Origin: Thermosediminibacterales bacterium
Lineage (GTDB): Bacteria > Bacillota > Thermosediminibacteria > Koleobacterales > JARRCM01
Length of the DNA: 64,000 bases
Direction: 5' to 3'
Assembly (NCBI GenBank): GCA_029982205.1
Contig: JARRCM010000007.1
Coordinates: forward strand, 1-64,000
The translations under genes and the position numbers were made by a program. Positions 1 through 8,435 of the stretch are shown one piece after another. The first letter of the stretch is position 1, and each line of letters starts with the position of its first letter. A model generated the notes under the pieces. That model did no database searches. It was not told the DNA's origin and was given only the letters and a program-made list of their open reading frames with translations.

Positions 1-2
1 AC

Positions 3-92
3 TTTAATAAGCTAACAAAGTCTACACTACAAAACGGGTTTTTGGAGTATAAACCCAGTAAAATCAAGGCTTTTACGGAGTTTTATGGTTGA
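3..92 (+). CDS. C-terminal tail of an unidentified ORF cut by the window start
   Basis: An open frame enters from the left edge and ends at a TGA at 90-92, giving about 29 residues with normal-looking composition (it ends in EFYG). It is followed about 45 bases later by a strong rho-independent terminator, which fits the end of a real plus-strand gene. The tail is too short to assign a family. It could also be a chance frame. Confidence 0.3.
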   Translation, partial: FNKLTKSTLQNGFLEYKPSKIKAFTEFYG

Positions 93-137
93 ACTTCGGT
101 AGAAGGGAAACTATGCCGAGGTAGGTAATAATCTGGA

Positions 138-167
138 TAAAAAAAGCGCCTAGCGGCGCTTTTTTTA
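138..167. terminator. Bidirectional rho-independent terminator
   Basis: A GC-rich stem (AGCGCC/GGCGCT) is flanked by A and T runs on both sides, so it can terminate from either strand. It lies between the plus-strand ORF tail at the window start and the stop of the minus-strand TRAP permease. Confidence 0.85.
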
Positions 168-191
168 TGCTTTTGTAATCTGTTGTTTTTT

Positions 192-2147
192 CTACTTAGA
201 TACTTTTGGGAGTCTTGCTCTTTGTATAACGTAAATCGCAACCAATAATGCTAATCCTATTAAGTTAGATACCTTCTCTGGATGAATAAGGAACATCCCC
301 CCTATAAACAACACAATTCGCTCCCATGCTCTTCCGTTTGTAACAAAATAACCTGAAATAGCACCACCTACGCCTATCATTCCGATGACCGCAGTTGCTA
401 CCGCAACAGCAACGTTTGTAATAGTTGCATTAACAAGTACCAACACAGGTGAAGTAGCAAATATAAACGGAACTATATATGCAGCAAAAGCTATTTTAGA
501 TGCCTCAAACCCTGTCTTAAATGGGTTTGAACCTGCAATTCCTGATCCTGCAAATGCTGCAAGTGCGACTGGAGGTGTTATGTCTGCAATTATTCCGAAA
601 TAAAAAACGAAAAGGTGAGCAGCTATAAGGGGAACACCCAGTTCCAATAAAACAGGCGCAGAAACTGTTGCCTGGATTATATAGTTCGCCGAGGTGGGAA
701 CTCCCATACCCAGTATTATTGAAGCTATCATTGTAAACAACATAGCTAGCCAGATATTTCCTCCAGATATAGCAAGAACTCCATGTGCAAACTTAACTCC
801 AAGACCAGTTAATGTAACGATTCCAACAATTATACCTGCAGTAGCACATGCAAGTGCTACACTTATAGCAGACCTGGCACCTGATTCTAAACCATCAAGA
901 ATGTCAGAAAATGACATGCGAGTATCTTTACTAATAAAACTCACAGCAATTGCTATAAGAATACCGTAAAATGCTGCTTTCATAGGTGTCTGCCCTTTAA
1001 TAAGCATCCAAACAATACCTATTATAGGTGCTGACAGGTACCATTTCTGTTTTAAAAGCTTTACCCAATCTGGAAGCTTGCTTTTTTCAATACCGCTTAA
1101 TCCTGCTTTTTTAGCCTCAAGGTGAACCATTGTAAATATTCCGGTAAAATACAGTAATGCAGGTATAGCAGCTGCTGCTGCAATTGTAATATATGGTATA
1201 TTGGTGAATTCTACCATGATAAATGCCGCTGCTCCCATTATCGGCGGCATTAACTGGCCACCGGTGGACGAAGCCGCTTCAACAGCTGCGGCAAACTCCT
1301 TTCTATACCCAATGCTTTTCATTAATGGTATAGTAATGGAGCCAGTGCCTACAGTATTTGCAACAGAACTCCCTGATACTGTTCCCTGGCTGGCGCTTGC
1401 AACAACAGCAGCTTTTGCAGGGCCACCTGTAGCACTACCTGTAATACCTAATGCCATATCAGTCAACCAATCACCGATTTTCGTTTTTTTAAGGAAAGAC
1501 GCAAACACCAGAAACAGGAATATGAACGTAGCTGATACCATTGTAGGTACACCCAGTATTGACTCAGTGCTCAACCAGGCATATGTGGCTATCCTTGAAA
1601 TGGAGTATCCCCGATGTGCAAGAAATCCGGGAAACATTTTGCCAAAATAAGCATATAACAGGAATAGTGAAGCTAATGTTACGATGACAGGCCCAACTAC
1701 CCTCCGGGCTGCTTCAAGGAGAAGCAGTACTGCCATAACTGAAATCACCATATCCTGTGTGGAGTAATCTCCGGCTAAAAATATAATCCTTTTGTAGTAT
1801 ATAATGTGATAACTTGCAACCACTACAGATAAAAACGCTAGAACGTAATCATACCATGGTATACGGTTACTTTTATCGTTTTTGCTTGCCGGGTAAAGAA
1901 GATAAGTTAACATCAAAGCAAAACCAACATGGGGAGCGCGCTGTAGAGTAGAAGGAAATGTCCCAAAAGCTGCTGTGTAAAGCTGTAATAATGACCAGGT
2001 TATGGCAATAAACGAAATAATTTTCTTCCAGTTGTTTTTAAATCTTCTATATCTATACTCCCTATCATATTTTGCCATAAATTCTTCTTCGTTAATGATT
2101 GGTTCTTCAGCTAATTTTCTTTCATCTAACTTTTTTTGTTTGTCCAA
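192..2147 (-). CDS. TRAP transporter fused permease (TAXI-type, DctQM fusion)
   Basis: A 651-residue polytopic membrane protein. It is the permease of a TAXI-type tripartite ATP-independent periplasmic (TRAP) transporter, with the small and large subunits fused in one chain. The soluble N-terminus is charged. Hydrophobic segments begin near residue 45, and a glycine-rich motif typical of DctM (GSSVANTVGTGSITIP) appears near residue 260. The start is a TTG preceded by GGAGGT six bases upstream, and the frame overlaps the DUF1850 gene by 22 bases, indicating translational coupling. TRAP transporters use an ion gradient rather than ATP. The substrate cannot be read from sequence; TAXI systems often carry dicarboxylates or amino acids such as glutamate. 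Confidence 0.93.
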   Translation of the reverse strand: MDKQKKLDERKLAEEPIINEEEFMAKYDREYRYRRFKNNWKKIISFIAITWSLLQLYTAAFGTFPSTLQRAPHVGFALMLTYLLYPASKNDKSNRIPWYDYVLAFLSVVVASYHIIYYKRIIFLAGDYSTQDMVISVMAVLLLLEAARRVVGPVIVTLASLFLLYAYFGKMFPGFLAHRGYSISRIATYAWLSTESILGVPTMVSATFIFLFLVFASFLKKTKIGDWLTDMALGITGSATGGPAKAAVVASASQGTVSGSSVANTVGTGSITIPLMKSIGYRKEFAAAVEAASSTGGQLMPPIMGAAAFIMVEFTNIPYITIAAAAAIPALLYFTGIFTMVHLEAKKAGLSGIEKSKLPDWVKLLKQKWYLSAPIIGIVWMLIKGQTPMKAAFYGILIAIAVSFISKDTRMSFSDILDGLESGARSAISVALACATAGIIVGIVTLTGLGVKFAHGVLAISGGNIWLAMLFTMIASIILGMGVPTSANYIIQATVSAPVLLELGVPLIAAHLFVFYFGIIADITPPVALAAFAGSGIAGSNPFKTGFEASKIAFAAYIVPFIFATSPVLVLVNATITNVAVAVATAVIGMIGVGGAISGYFVTNGRAWERIVLFIGGMFLIHPEKVSNLIGLALLVAIYVIQRARLPKVSK

Positions 2148-2647
2148 ATTATTACCTCCTCTCTGAGATACTTAATAAACGGAATTTTATCAATCCTAAA
2201 TTTCACCAGCCCCCCTGGCTTGTATAGCTCTTTTAAAGGAATTATGTCATTTTTTATATATAATGTATGGTTAGCAATCACTATACCTATTCTTACCAGA
2301 AGTTCTTTATAACTTCTGTTATAGTTGTAAACCCTATAAGTTCCGTTTTTTATCTCCCATTTTGTGCCTTCTACAGGAAATGATGGGAGATTCGGGCTAT
2401 GGTGGTTGAAAATCATTTCATATATTTGGATACGTAAATCTTTCCCGATTTTATAAGTTTCTGTTACGGGTTGTTTACTAATTGAATGTATCCATTTTAC
2501 ACTAAATCTTTCTCCCGGTTTAACCAAAGTATGGTAAAGAAGCTGACTTTCTTCTTCCTTTTCTACTGTATAAACCTTAAAGGAATTTACGGGAAAAAAA
2601 GTAATAATAAGAGCAAAAAAAGTCAATATTATTAAAAGTTTCCGCAT
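2126..2647 (-). CDS. DUF1850 domain protein of the TRAP-TAXI operon
   Basis: A 173-residue protein with an N-terminal hydrophobic signal or anchor (residues 1-23), followed by a beta-rich extracytoplasmic domain. DUF1850 proteins are regularly encoded between TAXI binding proteins and fused TRAP permeases, and the arrangement here is the same. Its biochemical role in the transporter is not established. The ATG at 2647 has no Shine-Dalgarno sequence directly upstream. A full GGAGGT lies about 40 bases away across a GC-rich hairpin (separate entry). There is no in-frame ATG, GTG or TTG closer to that site. Confidence 0.85.
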   Translation of the reverse strand: MRKLLIILTFFALIITFFPVNSFKVYTVEKEEESQLLYHTLVKPGERFSVKWIHSISKQPVTETYKIGKDLRIQIYEMIFNHHSPNLPSFPVEGTKWEIKNGTYRVYNYNRSYKELLVRIGIVIANHTLYIKNDIIPLKELYKPGGLVKFRIDKIPFIKYLREEVIIWTNKKS

Positions 2648-2655
2648 CAGTATAT

Positions 2656-2693
2656 GAGGCCGGATTTTTATTAACCCGGCCTCTAACCTCCTT
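2656..2693 (-). promoter_or_regulatory. Hairpin separating a Shine-Dalgarno from its start codon
   Basis: On the minus strand AAGGAGGT (2686-2693) is followed by TA, then a perfect 8-bp stem GAGGCCGG/CCGGCCTC (2676-2683 with 2656-2663) around an A/T loop, then eight bases to the ATG of the DUF1850 gene. Unfolded, the Shine-Dalgarno is too distant to serve the ATG. Folded, the effective spacing is about ten bases. The same hairpin could also protect the binding-protein mRNA 3' end or reduce readthrough. Confidence 0.6.
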
Positions 2694-2712
2694 TTAACTT
2701 AAAGCATGTTTT

Positions 2713-3723
2713 TTATAGAATCCCTTTTTCCCTGTAGTATTTTTCTGCACCGGGATGCAGGTCTGTTGTCACACCGTTGAGGGCGTTTTCAAGTTTAATC
2801 TGGTCGCCTCTGGCATGCCCTTTAGCGATTTCCGCAGTGTTTTCATACATAACTTTTGTCAGGTTGTATACCAGGTCTTCATCCAGGTCTTCTCTTACAT
2901 ACAGAACAGCCTGAAGTGCGATGGTATGAATTTCTGGATATCCTTTATAAGTATCAGCAGGAATAACATGAGGAGCTACTAACGGGAATTGTTCTTGTAG
3001 TTTTTTAAGTTGTTCACCTTTTATTTCTAAGAATACCACTTCTTTTGCAGTCATAAGGTCAACAATTGCAGCAGCAGGAGCGGCAAGAACGTTCCATCCA
3101 GCATCTAGATGCCCGTCTTTCATTTTAGCAACGGCATCCCCAAAAGTATCATAATTAGCCTGAACATCGTCTGGAGTCAAACCATATGCTTTCAAAATAT
3201 GTGGTGTAGTTGCAGCAGTTCCACTACCTACAGGTCCAAGGGCAACTCTCTTGCCTTTCAGGTCTGCAACTGTTTTTATACCGCTTTCCTTAACGGCTAC
3301 ACCCTGAATGATTTCAGGATAAACAACACCTACAGCTCTAAAGTTTTTAATCGGTTTTCCTTCAAAAGCACCCTTCCCATTCCATGCATCATCGGCTATA
3401 TTATTCATAGCCATAACTATATCAGCTTCGCCGTTTCCAAGTAAACGTATATTTTCAACAGATGCACCTGAAGGCTGTATTGTAACTTGAACGCCTTCTA
3501 TTTTTTCTGACCATACATTGGCAATTGCTCCACCTAATGGGTAATAAGTCCCTGCAGTTCCACCGGTGGAAAATGAAAGCTGAATAACTTCAGGTTTCTT
3601 CTCCCCTTTAGCAGCATCTGATTTGCCTTCAGGTTTAGCTTCCTGCTTACTACAACCAACCAGTGCAACACTAACCACCAATACAAATACCAAAAATAAC
3701 ACAAAGCTTCTCTTAGTCATCAT
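2713..3723 (-). CDS. TAXI-family TRAP transporter solute-binding lipoprotein
   Basis: A 336-residue extracytoplasmic receptor for the TRAP transporter encoded downstream. The N-terminus is a lipoprotein signal (hydrophobic stretch ending VALVGCSK), placing the lipidated Cys near residue 24. A charged linker and a TAXI ligand-binding domain follow, with the family's opening FSTGGTAGTYYPLGGAIA and the GPVGSGTAATTPHIL segment. GGGGGAG precedes the ATG. It is first in a three-gene operon (receptor, DUF1850, permease). The excess of receptor over permease that such systems need could come from the hairpin after its stop. The ligand is unknown. Confidence 0.93.
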   Translation of the reverse strand: MMTKRSFVLFLVFVLVVSVALVGCSKQEAKPEGKSDAAKGEKKPEVIQLSFSTGGTAGTYYPLGGAIANVWSEKIEGVQVTIQPSGASVENIRLLGNGEADIVMAMNNIADDAWNGKGAFEGKPIKNFRAVGVVYPEIIQGVAVKESGIKTVADLKGKRVALGPVGSGTAATTPHILKAYGLTPDDVQANYDTFGDAVAKMKDGHLDAGWNVLAAPAAAIVDLMTAKEVVFLEIKGEQLKKLQEQFPLVAPHVIPADTYKGYPEIHTIALQAVLYVREDLDEDLVYNLTKVMYENTAEIAKGHARGDQIKLENALNGVTTDLHPGAEKYYREKGIL

Positions 3724-4020
3724 TTTTCTCCCCCTTTTTTCATTCTTACTTAACGTTTTGTATTAAAACTTAAAAAATCTCCCCCTTTCTTAAATATTCT
3801 TAACTAATTTGATTAAATTATTTTATGAAATTTTTACTTCATTTTTAGTTTGTCTTTGCAATTATTCCTACTTAATTGTATTCGATTTAAATTTAAAAAT
3901 TCCTTCTTGTATACAAAAATTTTTTTTTTGATAATTCTTTTCATAAATAAACAAAACCATTTAGATATGTTATACACTAAAAGCACTTTTACGATTTTTC
4001 CCGCCCTTTTGGACTTTAAA
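3724..4020. other. AT-rich intergenic region upstream of the TRAP operon
   Basis: About 300 bases with no plausible gene on either strand. It must hold the TRAP operon promoter on the minus strand. Several AT-rich sigma-A-like hexamers occur, but none has a convincing -35/-10 pair at 16-18 bases. A small palindrome TTGTATACAA lies near 3907. A second purine-rich SD-like GGGGGAG lies near 3780, with no start codon at a usable distance. Confidence 0.4.
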
Positions 4021-4059
4021 AAATAGACATAAAATATGTTATTTATTTTATGTCTATTT
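4021..4059 (-). terminator. Terminator overlapping the thioesterase stop
   Basis: A perfect 16-bp A/T-rich inverted repeat (AAATAGACATAAAATA and its complement) with a 7-base loop is followed on the minus strand by T residues. It overlaps the last codons of the thioesterase gene. Confidence 0.7.
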
Positions 4060-4489
4060 GACCAAGATTAAAAAAAGTTTCTCTAGATTTTGCTAAAAGT
4101 CTGCCTTCTTTGTTTACTATTTCTCCTTCTGCCACTATTATTTTTCTTCCAAGATTTACTACTCTGCCTTCAGCAATCATTATGTCACCTACAATTCCGG
4201 GAGCAGTGTAGTTTATATTCATCTCAACAGTAGTTACCTGAAAACCCAGAGTGCGGACTGCCATTCCCATCGCAGTATCCAGCAGAGAAAACGCCACTCC
4301 TCCATGAGCAATCCCCATTGGATTTGTATGGTATTTATCGATTTTTAACTCGAGCCTAGCTATGCCTTTACCTAACATTGTAATATTCATATTCATATGA
4401 CGGTGAAAAGGAGTTTTTTTATTTATTTCAATTATTTTATTAAATAAACGCTCATCCACTCCACGATTTTCAGCTGCAGGCCTGTCCAT
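4043..4489 (-). CDS. PaaI-type hotdog-fold thioesterase
   Basis: A single-domain hotdog thioesterase of 148 residues that probably hydrolyses acyl-CoA thioesters. The family signature is visible: HTNPMGIAHGGVAFSLLDTAMG (its HGG and downstream Asp), followed by the TVEMNINYTAPG strand. The start was moved to MDRPAAENRG because AAGGAAGG lies nine bases upstream. The 24 residues before it in the longest ORF are A/T-rich filler. It is monocistronic, with its own promoter and terminator, and is divergent from ddl. The acyl substrate cannot be inferred. Confidence 0.82.
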   Translation of the reverse strand: MDRPAAENRGVDERLFNKIIEINKKTPFHRHMNMNITMLGKGIARLELKIDKYHTNPMGIAHGGVAFSLLDTAMGMAVRTLGFQVTTVEMNINYTAPGIVGDIMIAEGRVVNLGRKIIVAEGEIVNKEGRLLAKSRETFFNLGQIDIK

Positions 4490-4532
4490 AATTAAACACC
4501 TTCCTTTAATATTAGATTTTAATACAAATAAA

Positions 4533-4561
4533 ATTATAACTAAATTAGTAATAATACACAA
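4533..4561 (-). promoter_or_regulatory. Sigma-A-like promoter of the thioesterase gene
   Basis: TTGTGT, 17 bases, TATAAT on the minus strand, about 45 bases before the ATG at 4489. Confidence 0.6.
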
Positions 4562-4585
4562 ATATGATGCAATATATTTTAGAGA

Positions 4586-4614
4586 TTGAATAATATTTAT
4601 TTAAAGGGTAAAAT
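4586..4614 (+). promoter_or_regulatory. Sigma-A-like promoter of ddl
   Basis: TTGAAT, 17 bases, TAAAAT on the plus strand, about 45 bases upstream of the ddl GTG start. Confidence 0.6.
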
Positions 4615-4659
4615 AGTTTCAAGATTTGTTTTTGAAAAATATGGTGAGGAGGTGCACAA

Positions 4660-5745
4660 GTGAAGCTCAAGGTAGGAGTGATTTTCGGCGGCAAATCCAG
4701 TGAACACGAAGTATCTCTCATGTCTGCAACTTCTATATTAAAAGTGATGGATAAAAACAAGTATGAAGTTATTCCAATAGGTATAACCAGGGAAGGGGAA
4801 TGGTACATTTATAAGGGTGATTTTGAAAAAATCTTAAAAGACGAATGGCTGCCGGAAGCGAAAAAAGCCTATATGCCGTCAGATAATGGATATAAAGGCA
4901 TCTTTACTATCGAAAACGGAAAAGTAGAAAAACATGAACTAGATGTAGTATTTCCTGTTTTACATGGGCCCAACGGAGAAGATGGTACAATTCAAGGGCT
5001 GTTTGAGCTTGCAGGTATTCCATATGTAAGCTGCAATGTTTTAAGCTCTTCAGTGGCTATGGACAAAGTATTTACTAAGAGGCTCTTGGAACAGGCCGGT
5101 CTTCCTCAGGCCCACTACAAGGTTTACATGAAAAATGACATCACCAAAAGTCTGGAACAAACAATAAAGGATATCGAACAAAATTTTGAATACCCCTGTT
5201 TCATAAAACCAGCAAATTTGGGATCCAGTGTAGGAATAACAAAAGCCCATAATGAAAAAGAACTGGCTGAAGGACTAAAACTCGCTTCAAAATACGACAG
5301 AAAGATTCTTGTGGAAGAGTTTATTGAAGGCAGAGAAATTGAATGTTCTGTTCTGGGTAATGATAACCCTAAAGCATCATTACCAGGGGAGATTATACCA
5401 TGTAACGAGTTTTATGATTACCAGGCCAAATACTTTGATGAAGGAAAATCCCGGCTGCTCATACCTGCTCCCTTATCTGAAGAAAAAACTGAAGAAATAA
5501 AACAGCTTGCGGTTAAGGCTTATAAAGCTCTTGACTGTCAAATAATGGCCAGAGTAGATGTTTTTCTACAGAAGGATACCCAAAAAGTTTATATCAATGA
5601 ATTGAATACAATTCCCGGATTCACAAAAATAAGCATGTATCCTAAACTTTGGGAAGCCAGCGGATTGTCTTATTCAAAACTTATAGATGAACTTATAAGG
5701 CTTTCAATTGAACGTTTTGAAGAAAATCGTTCACAAAGCATTTAG
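4660..5745 (+). CDS. ddl: D-alanine--D-alanine ligase
   Basis: A 361-residue cytoplasmic ligase that joins two D-alanines with ATP for peptidoglycan precursor synthesis. The N-terminal domain opens with VGVIFGGKSSEHEVSL. The ATP-grasp core follows (FIKPANLGSSVGITKA), and the C-terminal metal and substrate residues lie in INELNTIPGFT. The length is normal for the family. The start is GTG, chosen because GAGGAGGT lies at proper spacing. The gene is alone on the plus strand. Its 3' end overlaps the convergent sirtuin gene by 15 bases, and no separate terminator is seen there. Confidence 0.96.
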   Translation: MKLKVGVIFGGKSSEHEVSLMSATSILKVMDKNKYEVIPIGITREGEWYIYKGDFEKILKDEWLPEAKKAYMPSDNGYKGIFTIENGKVEKHELDVVFPVLHGPNGEDGTIQGLFELAGIPYVSCNVLSSSVAMDKVFTKRLLEQAGLPQAHYKVYMKNDITKSLEQTIKDIEQNFEYPCFIKPANLGSSVGITKAHNEKELAEGLKLASKYDRKILVEEFIEGREIECSVLGNDNPKASLPGEIIPCNEFYDYQAKYFDEGKSRLLIPAPLSEEKTEEIKQLAVKAYKALDCQIMARVDVFLQKDTQKVYINELNTIPGFTKISMYPKLWEASGLSYSKLIDELIRLSIERFEENRSQSI

Positions 5746-6477
5746 CAGGTCGGTTAATGTTTTTCCAGCTCCGCTATTAATAACTACATCAGATATATAA
5801 TCAAATGGTGTAGGCTGCTTGTTGATTATTATAAGTCTTTTAACTAAAACAGGCAGTGAAGCCACTGGCTCTACCGAAAGGCTGCTTCCTACAACCATTA
5901 GGAGGTCACATTCGTTTTTAAGTATCTGTTGAGCTTCAAAGAAACATTCAGGCATTAAATCTCCGAACAATACAATATTAGGCCTTAAAAGATTATCACA
6001 TTTCGGGCATCGGGGGACCTTGATGCCCTGTTTTAATTGATCAGTTAATAAATGAAAAGGATAATTTGAATCGCAATTAACACATCGGCATGTACGTATA
6101 TGCCCATGAACTTCAAACACATTTTTTGAACCCGCTTTTTTATGTAGATTATCAATGTTCTGGGTTATGATGCCCTTGATAAAACCCATTTCCTCCATTA
6201 CAGCTAATGCCCTATGACCATCATTCGGTTTGGCATTTACAAGTTTAGCATACCTGGGAAATGCCACACTGTAAAACCTGGCAGGATTCTGCATCAAAAC
6301 ATCTACAGTGGATTCTTTCATAGGGTCTATTTTTTCCCAAAGGCCGACACCGGGGCTTCTAAAATCCGGTATCCCACTTTCGGTGCTTATACCGGCACCT
6401 GTTAAAACATAAACATTTCGGCTGCTGCGTATAAGCTCTGCAGCTTTTTTAATCTTATCATTATAGCTTTTCATCAT
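5731..6477 (-). CDS. cobB: NAD-dependent protein deacylase (sirtuin, Sir2/CobB family)
   Basis: A 248-residue sirtuin, predicted to remove acyl groups from lysines using NAD. It shows the Rossmann NAD motif GAGISTESGIPDFRS, TQNIDNLHKKAG, the catalytic HGH, a four-cysteine zinc module (CRCVNC and CPKC) and VVGSSLSVEP. The ATG at 6477 is preferred over an upstream TTG because GGAGGG sits seven bases from it. It lies 18 bases downstream of selB and may be the last gene of the selDAB transcript. Its protein targets are unknown. Confidence 0.93.
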   Translation of the reverse strand: MMKSYNDKIKKAAELIRSSRNVYVLTGAGISTESGIPDFRSPGVGLWEKIDPMKESTVDVLMQNPARFYSVAFPRYAKLVNAKPNDGHRALAVMEEMGFIKGIITQNIDNLHKKAGSKNVFEVHGHIRTCRCVNCDSNYPFHLLTDQLKQGIKVPRCPKCDNLLRPNIVLFGDLMPECFFEAQQILKNECDLLMVVGSSLSVEPVASLPVLVKRLIIINKQPTPFDYISDVVINSGAGKTLTDLLNAL

Positions 6478-6495
6478 TTTCAAACCCTCCTAAAA

Positions 6496-8415
6496 TCAAC
6501 CTTTATCCAGCTTTATACCCGCTCCAGGTATACGTTTATCACCGATGCGTTTCGTAAAACCTATTTCATCAAAGTGTTCTAATAGTGGAAGAGCGTATTT
6601 TCTGCTGGTATTCAACAAATCCCTAACTTCAGCAACGGTAATTTCACCTTTATCATTTAAAACTTTCAAAACAGCTTCCTTGCTTTTTATATATAAGTCA
6701 ATCGGAAGGAAGAAGTCATCTTTTATTTTCTTGAAGATTCCAATTTCCGAAGCAGCATTCATTAATGAAACGATTATGGGCTTTGGAATATCAAGTTTTA
6801 TTACAATATCATCAATACCCGGAGGGGAATACTTTTTTTCTTCAAAGAGATGTTTTATATTTTCAAGAACGTTTTCCTGTTCTGGGGTAAAAGTAATACG
6901 AAAGTCTTTTAGGCTAACTGTTTTACCGTCACTTTTTATAATTTTTTCAGCCAGAAGCATTTCTATAATATACTGAAAAAATGGTATGTCGAGACCTGTG
7001 CGTTCCCTCAGTTCTTCCTTAGGAATTCCTGATTTCAGAGGGTTTTTTCTATGGTAAATTGAAATAGCATCTATTAACCCGCCTTTTAACTTGTTTAAAT
7101 AAGTTTCATGTAAAAGAATCGACCTTCCGGAAAGAGAAACTTCCTTTACCTTGCCTCTTTTTATTAAACCACCCAAAACATTATCAAAATCCTCACGGCC
7201 GTAATAACGGAAAACCTCATTTCTATCAATATGTTTATGGCTTTTCAGCATAATTATTTGTTCCAAAACCTCTTCGGGTGCTGATGTTTCTATCAGCTCA
7301 AGTCTCTTAATTGTTTCCTTGTTGAAAGGCTTTTCCTTTTCAGGTAATGGATCAAGTATTAAGCCTCCACCTATTGTTACCATAGGTGAATACGACCTTA
7401 TGACAAAACGGTCTCCTGACAGTGCGGTAGTCTTTTCTTCCAACCTGAACTGAACAAGTGCGCTTTCGCCAGGATATATTAACTTTTTATCTAAAACTAT
7501 TACCCTTGCTAAAACTTCTTTAGAACCCAAGTAAAGGCGGATACGTTCGAGGTTTTTAATCGCTCTGGGAGCATTTTTTAAAACCTGTAACCGCGCATCC
7601 AGTAACAAAGTGGGTTTTAAAAGCCCGGGAGCAGCAACTACATCTCCCCGTTTAACCTCAGCCGGTTTCACACCTGCTATATTAGCTGCTACCCTTTGAC
7701 CACCTTCAGCTGTAATTGTATCCTCATTATGAACCTGTATTGAACGAAGTCTTGTTAGTATTTGCTGTGGCATTATTTCAGCGTTTTGGTCAACAGTTAT
7801 CTTGCCTGACAAAAGGGTGCCTGTAACCACAGTTCCAAATCCTTTAACAGTAAATACCCTGTCTATTGGCATTCTAAACGGTATACCAAGCTTTTTTGCG
7901 TCCACTTCCTCAGTCATTTTATCAACTGCTGAGACAAGTTTGTCTAACCCATATCCCGTTTTTGATGAAACCGGGATAATGGGTGCGTTCTCAAGGAAGC
8001 TGCCTTTAACTCTTTTTTTAATATCTTCGATGACAAGTTCAAGCCATTCGTTATCAACAATATCAGTTTTTGTAACCGCTATGACTCCTTTTTTCACTTT
8101 TAATAATTCTAAAATATTTAGGTGTTCTTCGGTTTGAGGCATAACACCCTCATCAGCTGCAACTACAAGTATTACGGTATCCATTCCCCCTGCTCCAGCA
8201 AGCATGTTTTTTATGAGCTTTTCATGGCCTGGGACATCAATTATTCCGGCCCTTCTTCCGCTGGGCAAATCAAAATAAGCAAAACCCAAGTCAATGGTTA
8301 TGCCTCTTGCTTTTTCTTCTTTTAACCTGTCTGTCTCTATTCCGGTTAAAGCCCTTATAAGTGCAGTTTTGCCATGATCTATATGTCCTGCGGTCCCGAT
8401 AATAACATGTTTCAA
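6496..8415 (-). CDS. selB: Selenocysteine-specific elongation factor SelB
   Basis: A 639-residue GTPase that delivers Sec-tRNA(Sec) to UGA codons followed by a SECIS hairpin. The EF-Tu-like G domain shows [27 protein letters not shown] and TKTD. Two beta-barrel domains and a C-terminal array of winged helices that read the SECIS RNA follow. The start is a TTG with AAGGGGGAA upstream (the protein begins [10 protein letters not shown]). It is third in a selD-selA-selB operon with gaps of about 20 bases. An in-frame UGA in selD gives it a client within its own operon. Confidence 0.96.
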   Translation of the reverse strand: MKHVIIGTAGHIDHGKTALIRALTGIETDRLKEEKARGITIDLGFAYFDLPSGRRAGIIDVPGHEKLIKNMLAGAGGMDTVILVVAADEGVMPQTEEHLNILELLKVKKGVIAVTKTDIVDNEWLELVIEDIKKRVKGSFLENAPIIPVSSKTGYGLDKLVSAVDKMTEEVDAKKLGIPFRMPIDRVFTVKGFGTVVTGTLLSGKITVDQNAEIMPQQILTRLRSIQVHNEDTITAEGGQRVAANIAGVKPAEVKRGDVVAAPGLLKPTLLLDARLQVLKNAPRAIKNLERIRLYLGSKEVLARVIVLDKKLIYPGESALVQFRLEEKTTALSGDRFVIRSYSPMVTIGGGLILDPLPEKEKPFNKETIKRLELIETSAPEEVLEQIIMLKSHKHIDRNEVFRYYGREDFDNVLGGLIKRGKVKEVSLSGRSILLHETYLNKLKGGLIDAISIYHRKNPLKSGIPKEELRERTGLDIPFFQYIIEMLLAEKIIKSDGKTVSLKDFRITFTPEQENVLENIKHLFEEKKYSPPGIDDIVIKLDIPKPIIVSLMNAASEIGIFKKIKDDFFLPIDLYIKSKEAVLKVLNDKGEITVAEVRDLLNTSRKYALPLLEHFDEIGFTKRIGDKRIPGAGIKLDKG

Positions 8416-8435
8416 AAAAATTCCCCCTTGTTACC

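Noticed and set aside
1201-1650. 149-aa plus-strand ORF
   Set aside because: Shadow of the TRAP permease, whose frame has clear family motifs.
4545-4808. 87-aa minus-strand ORF
   Set aside because: Antisense to the 5' part of ddl and its promoter, with no SD.
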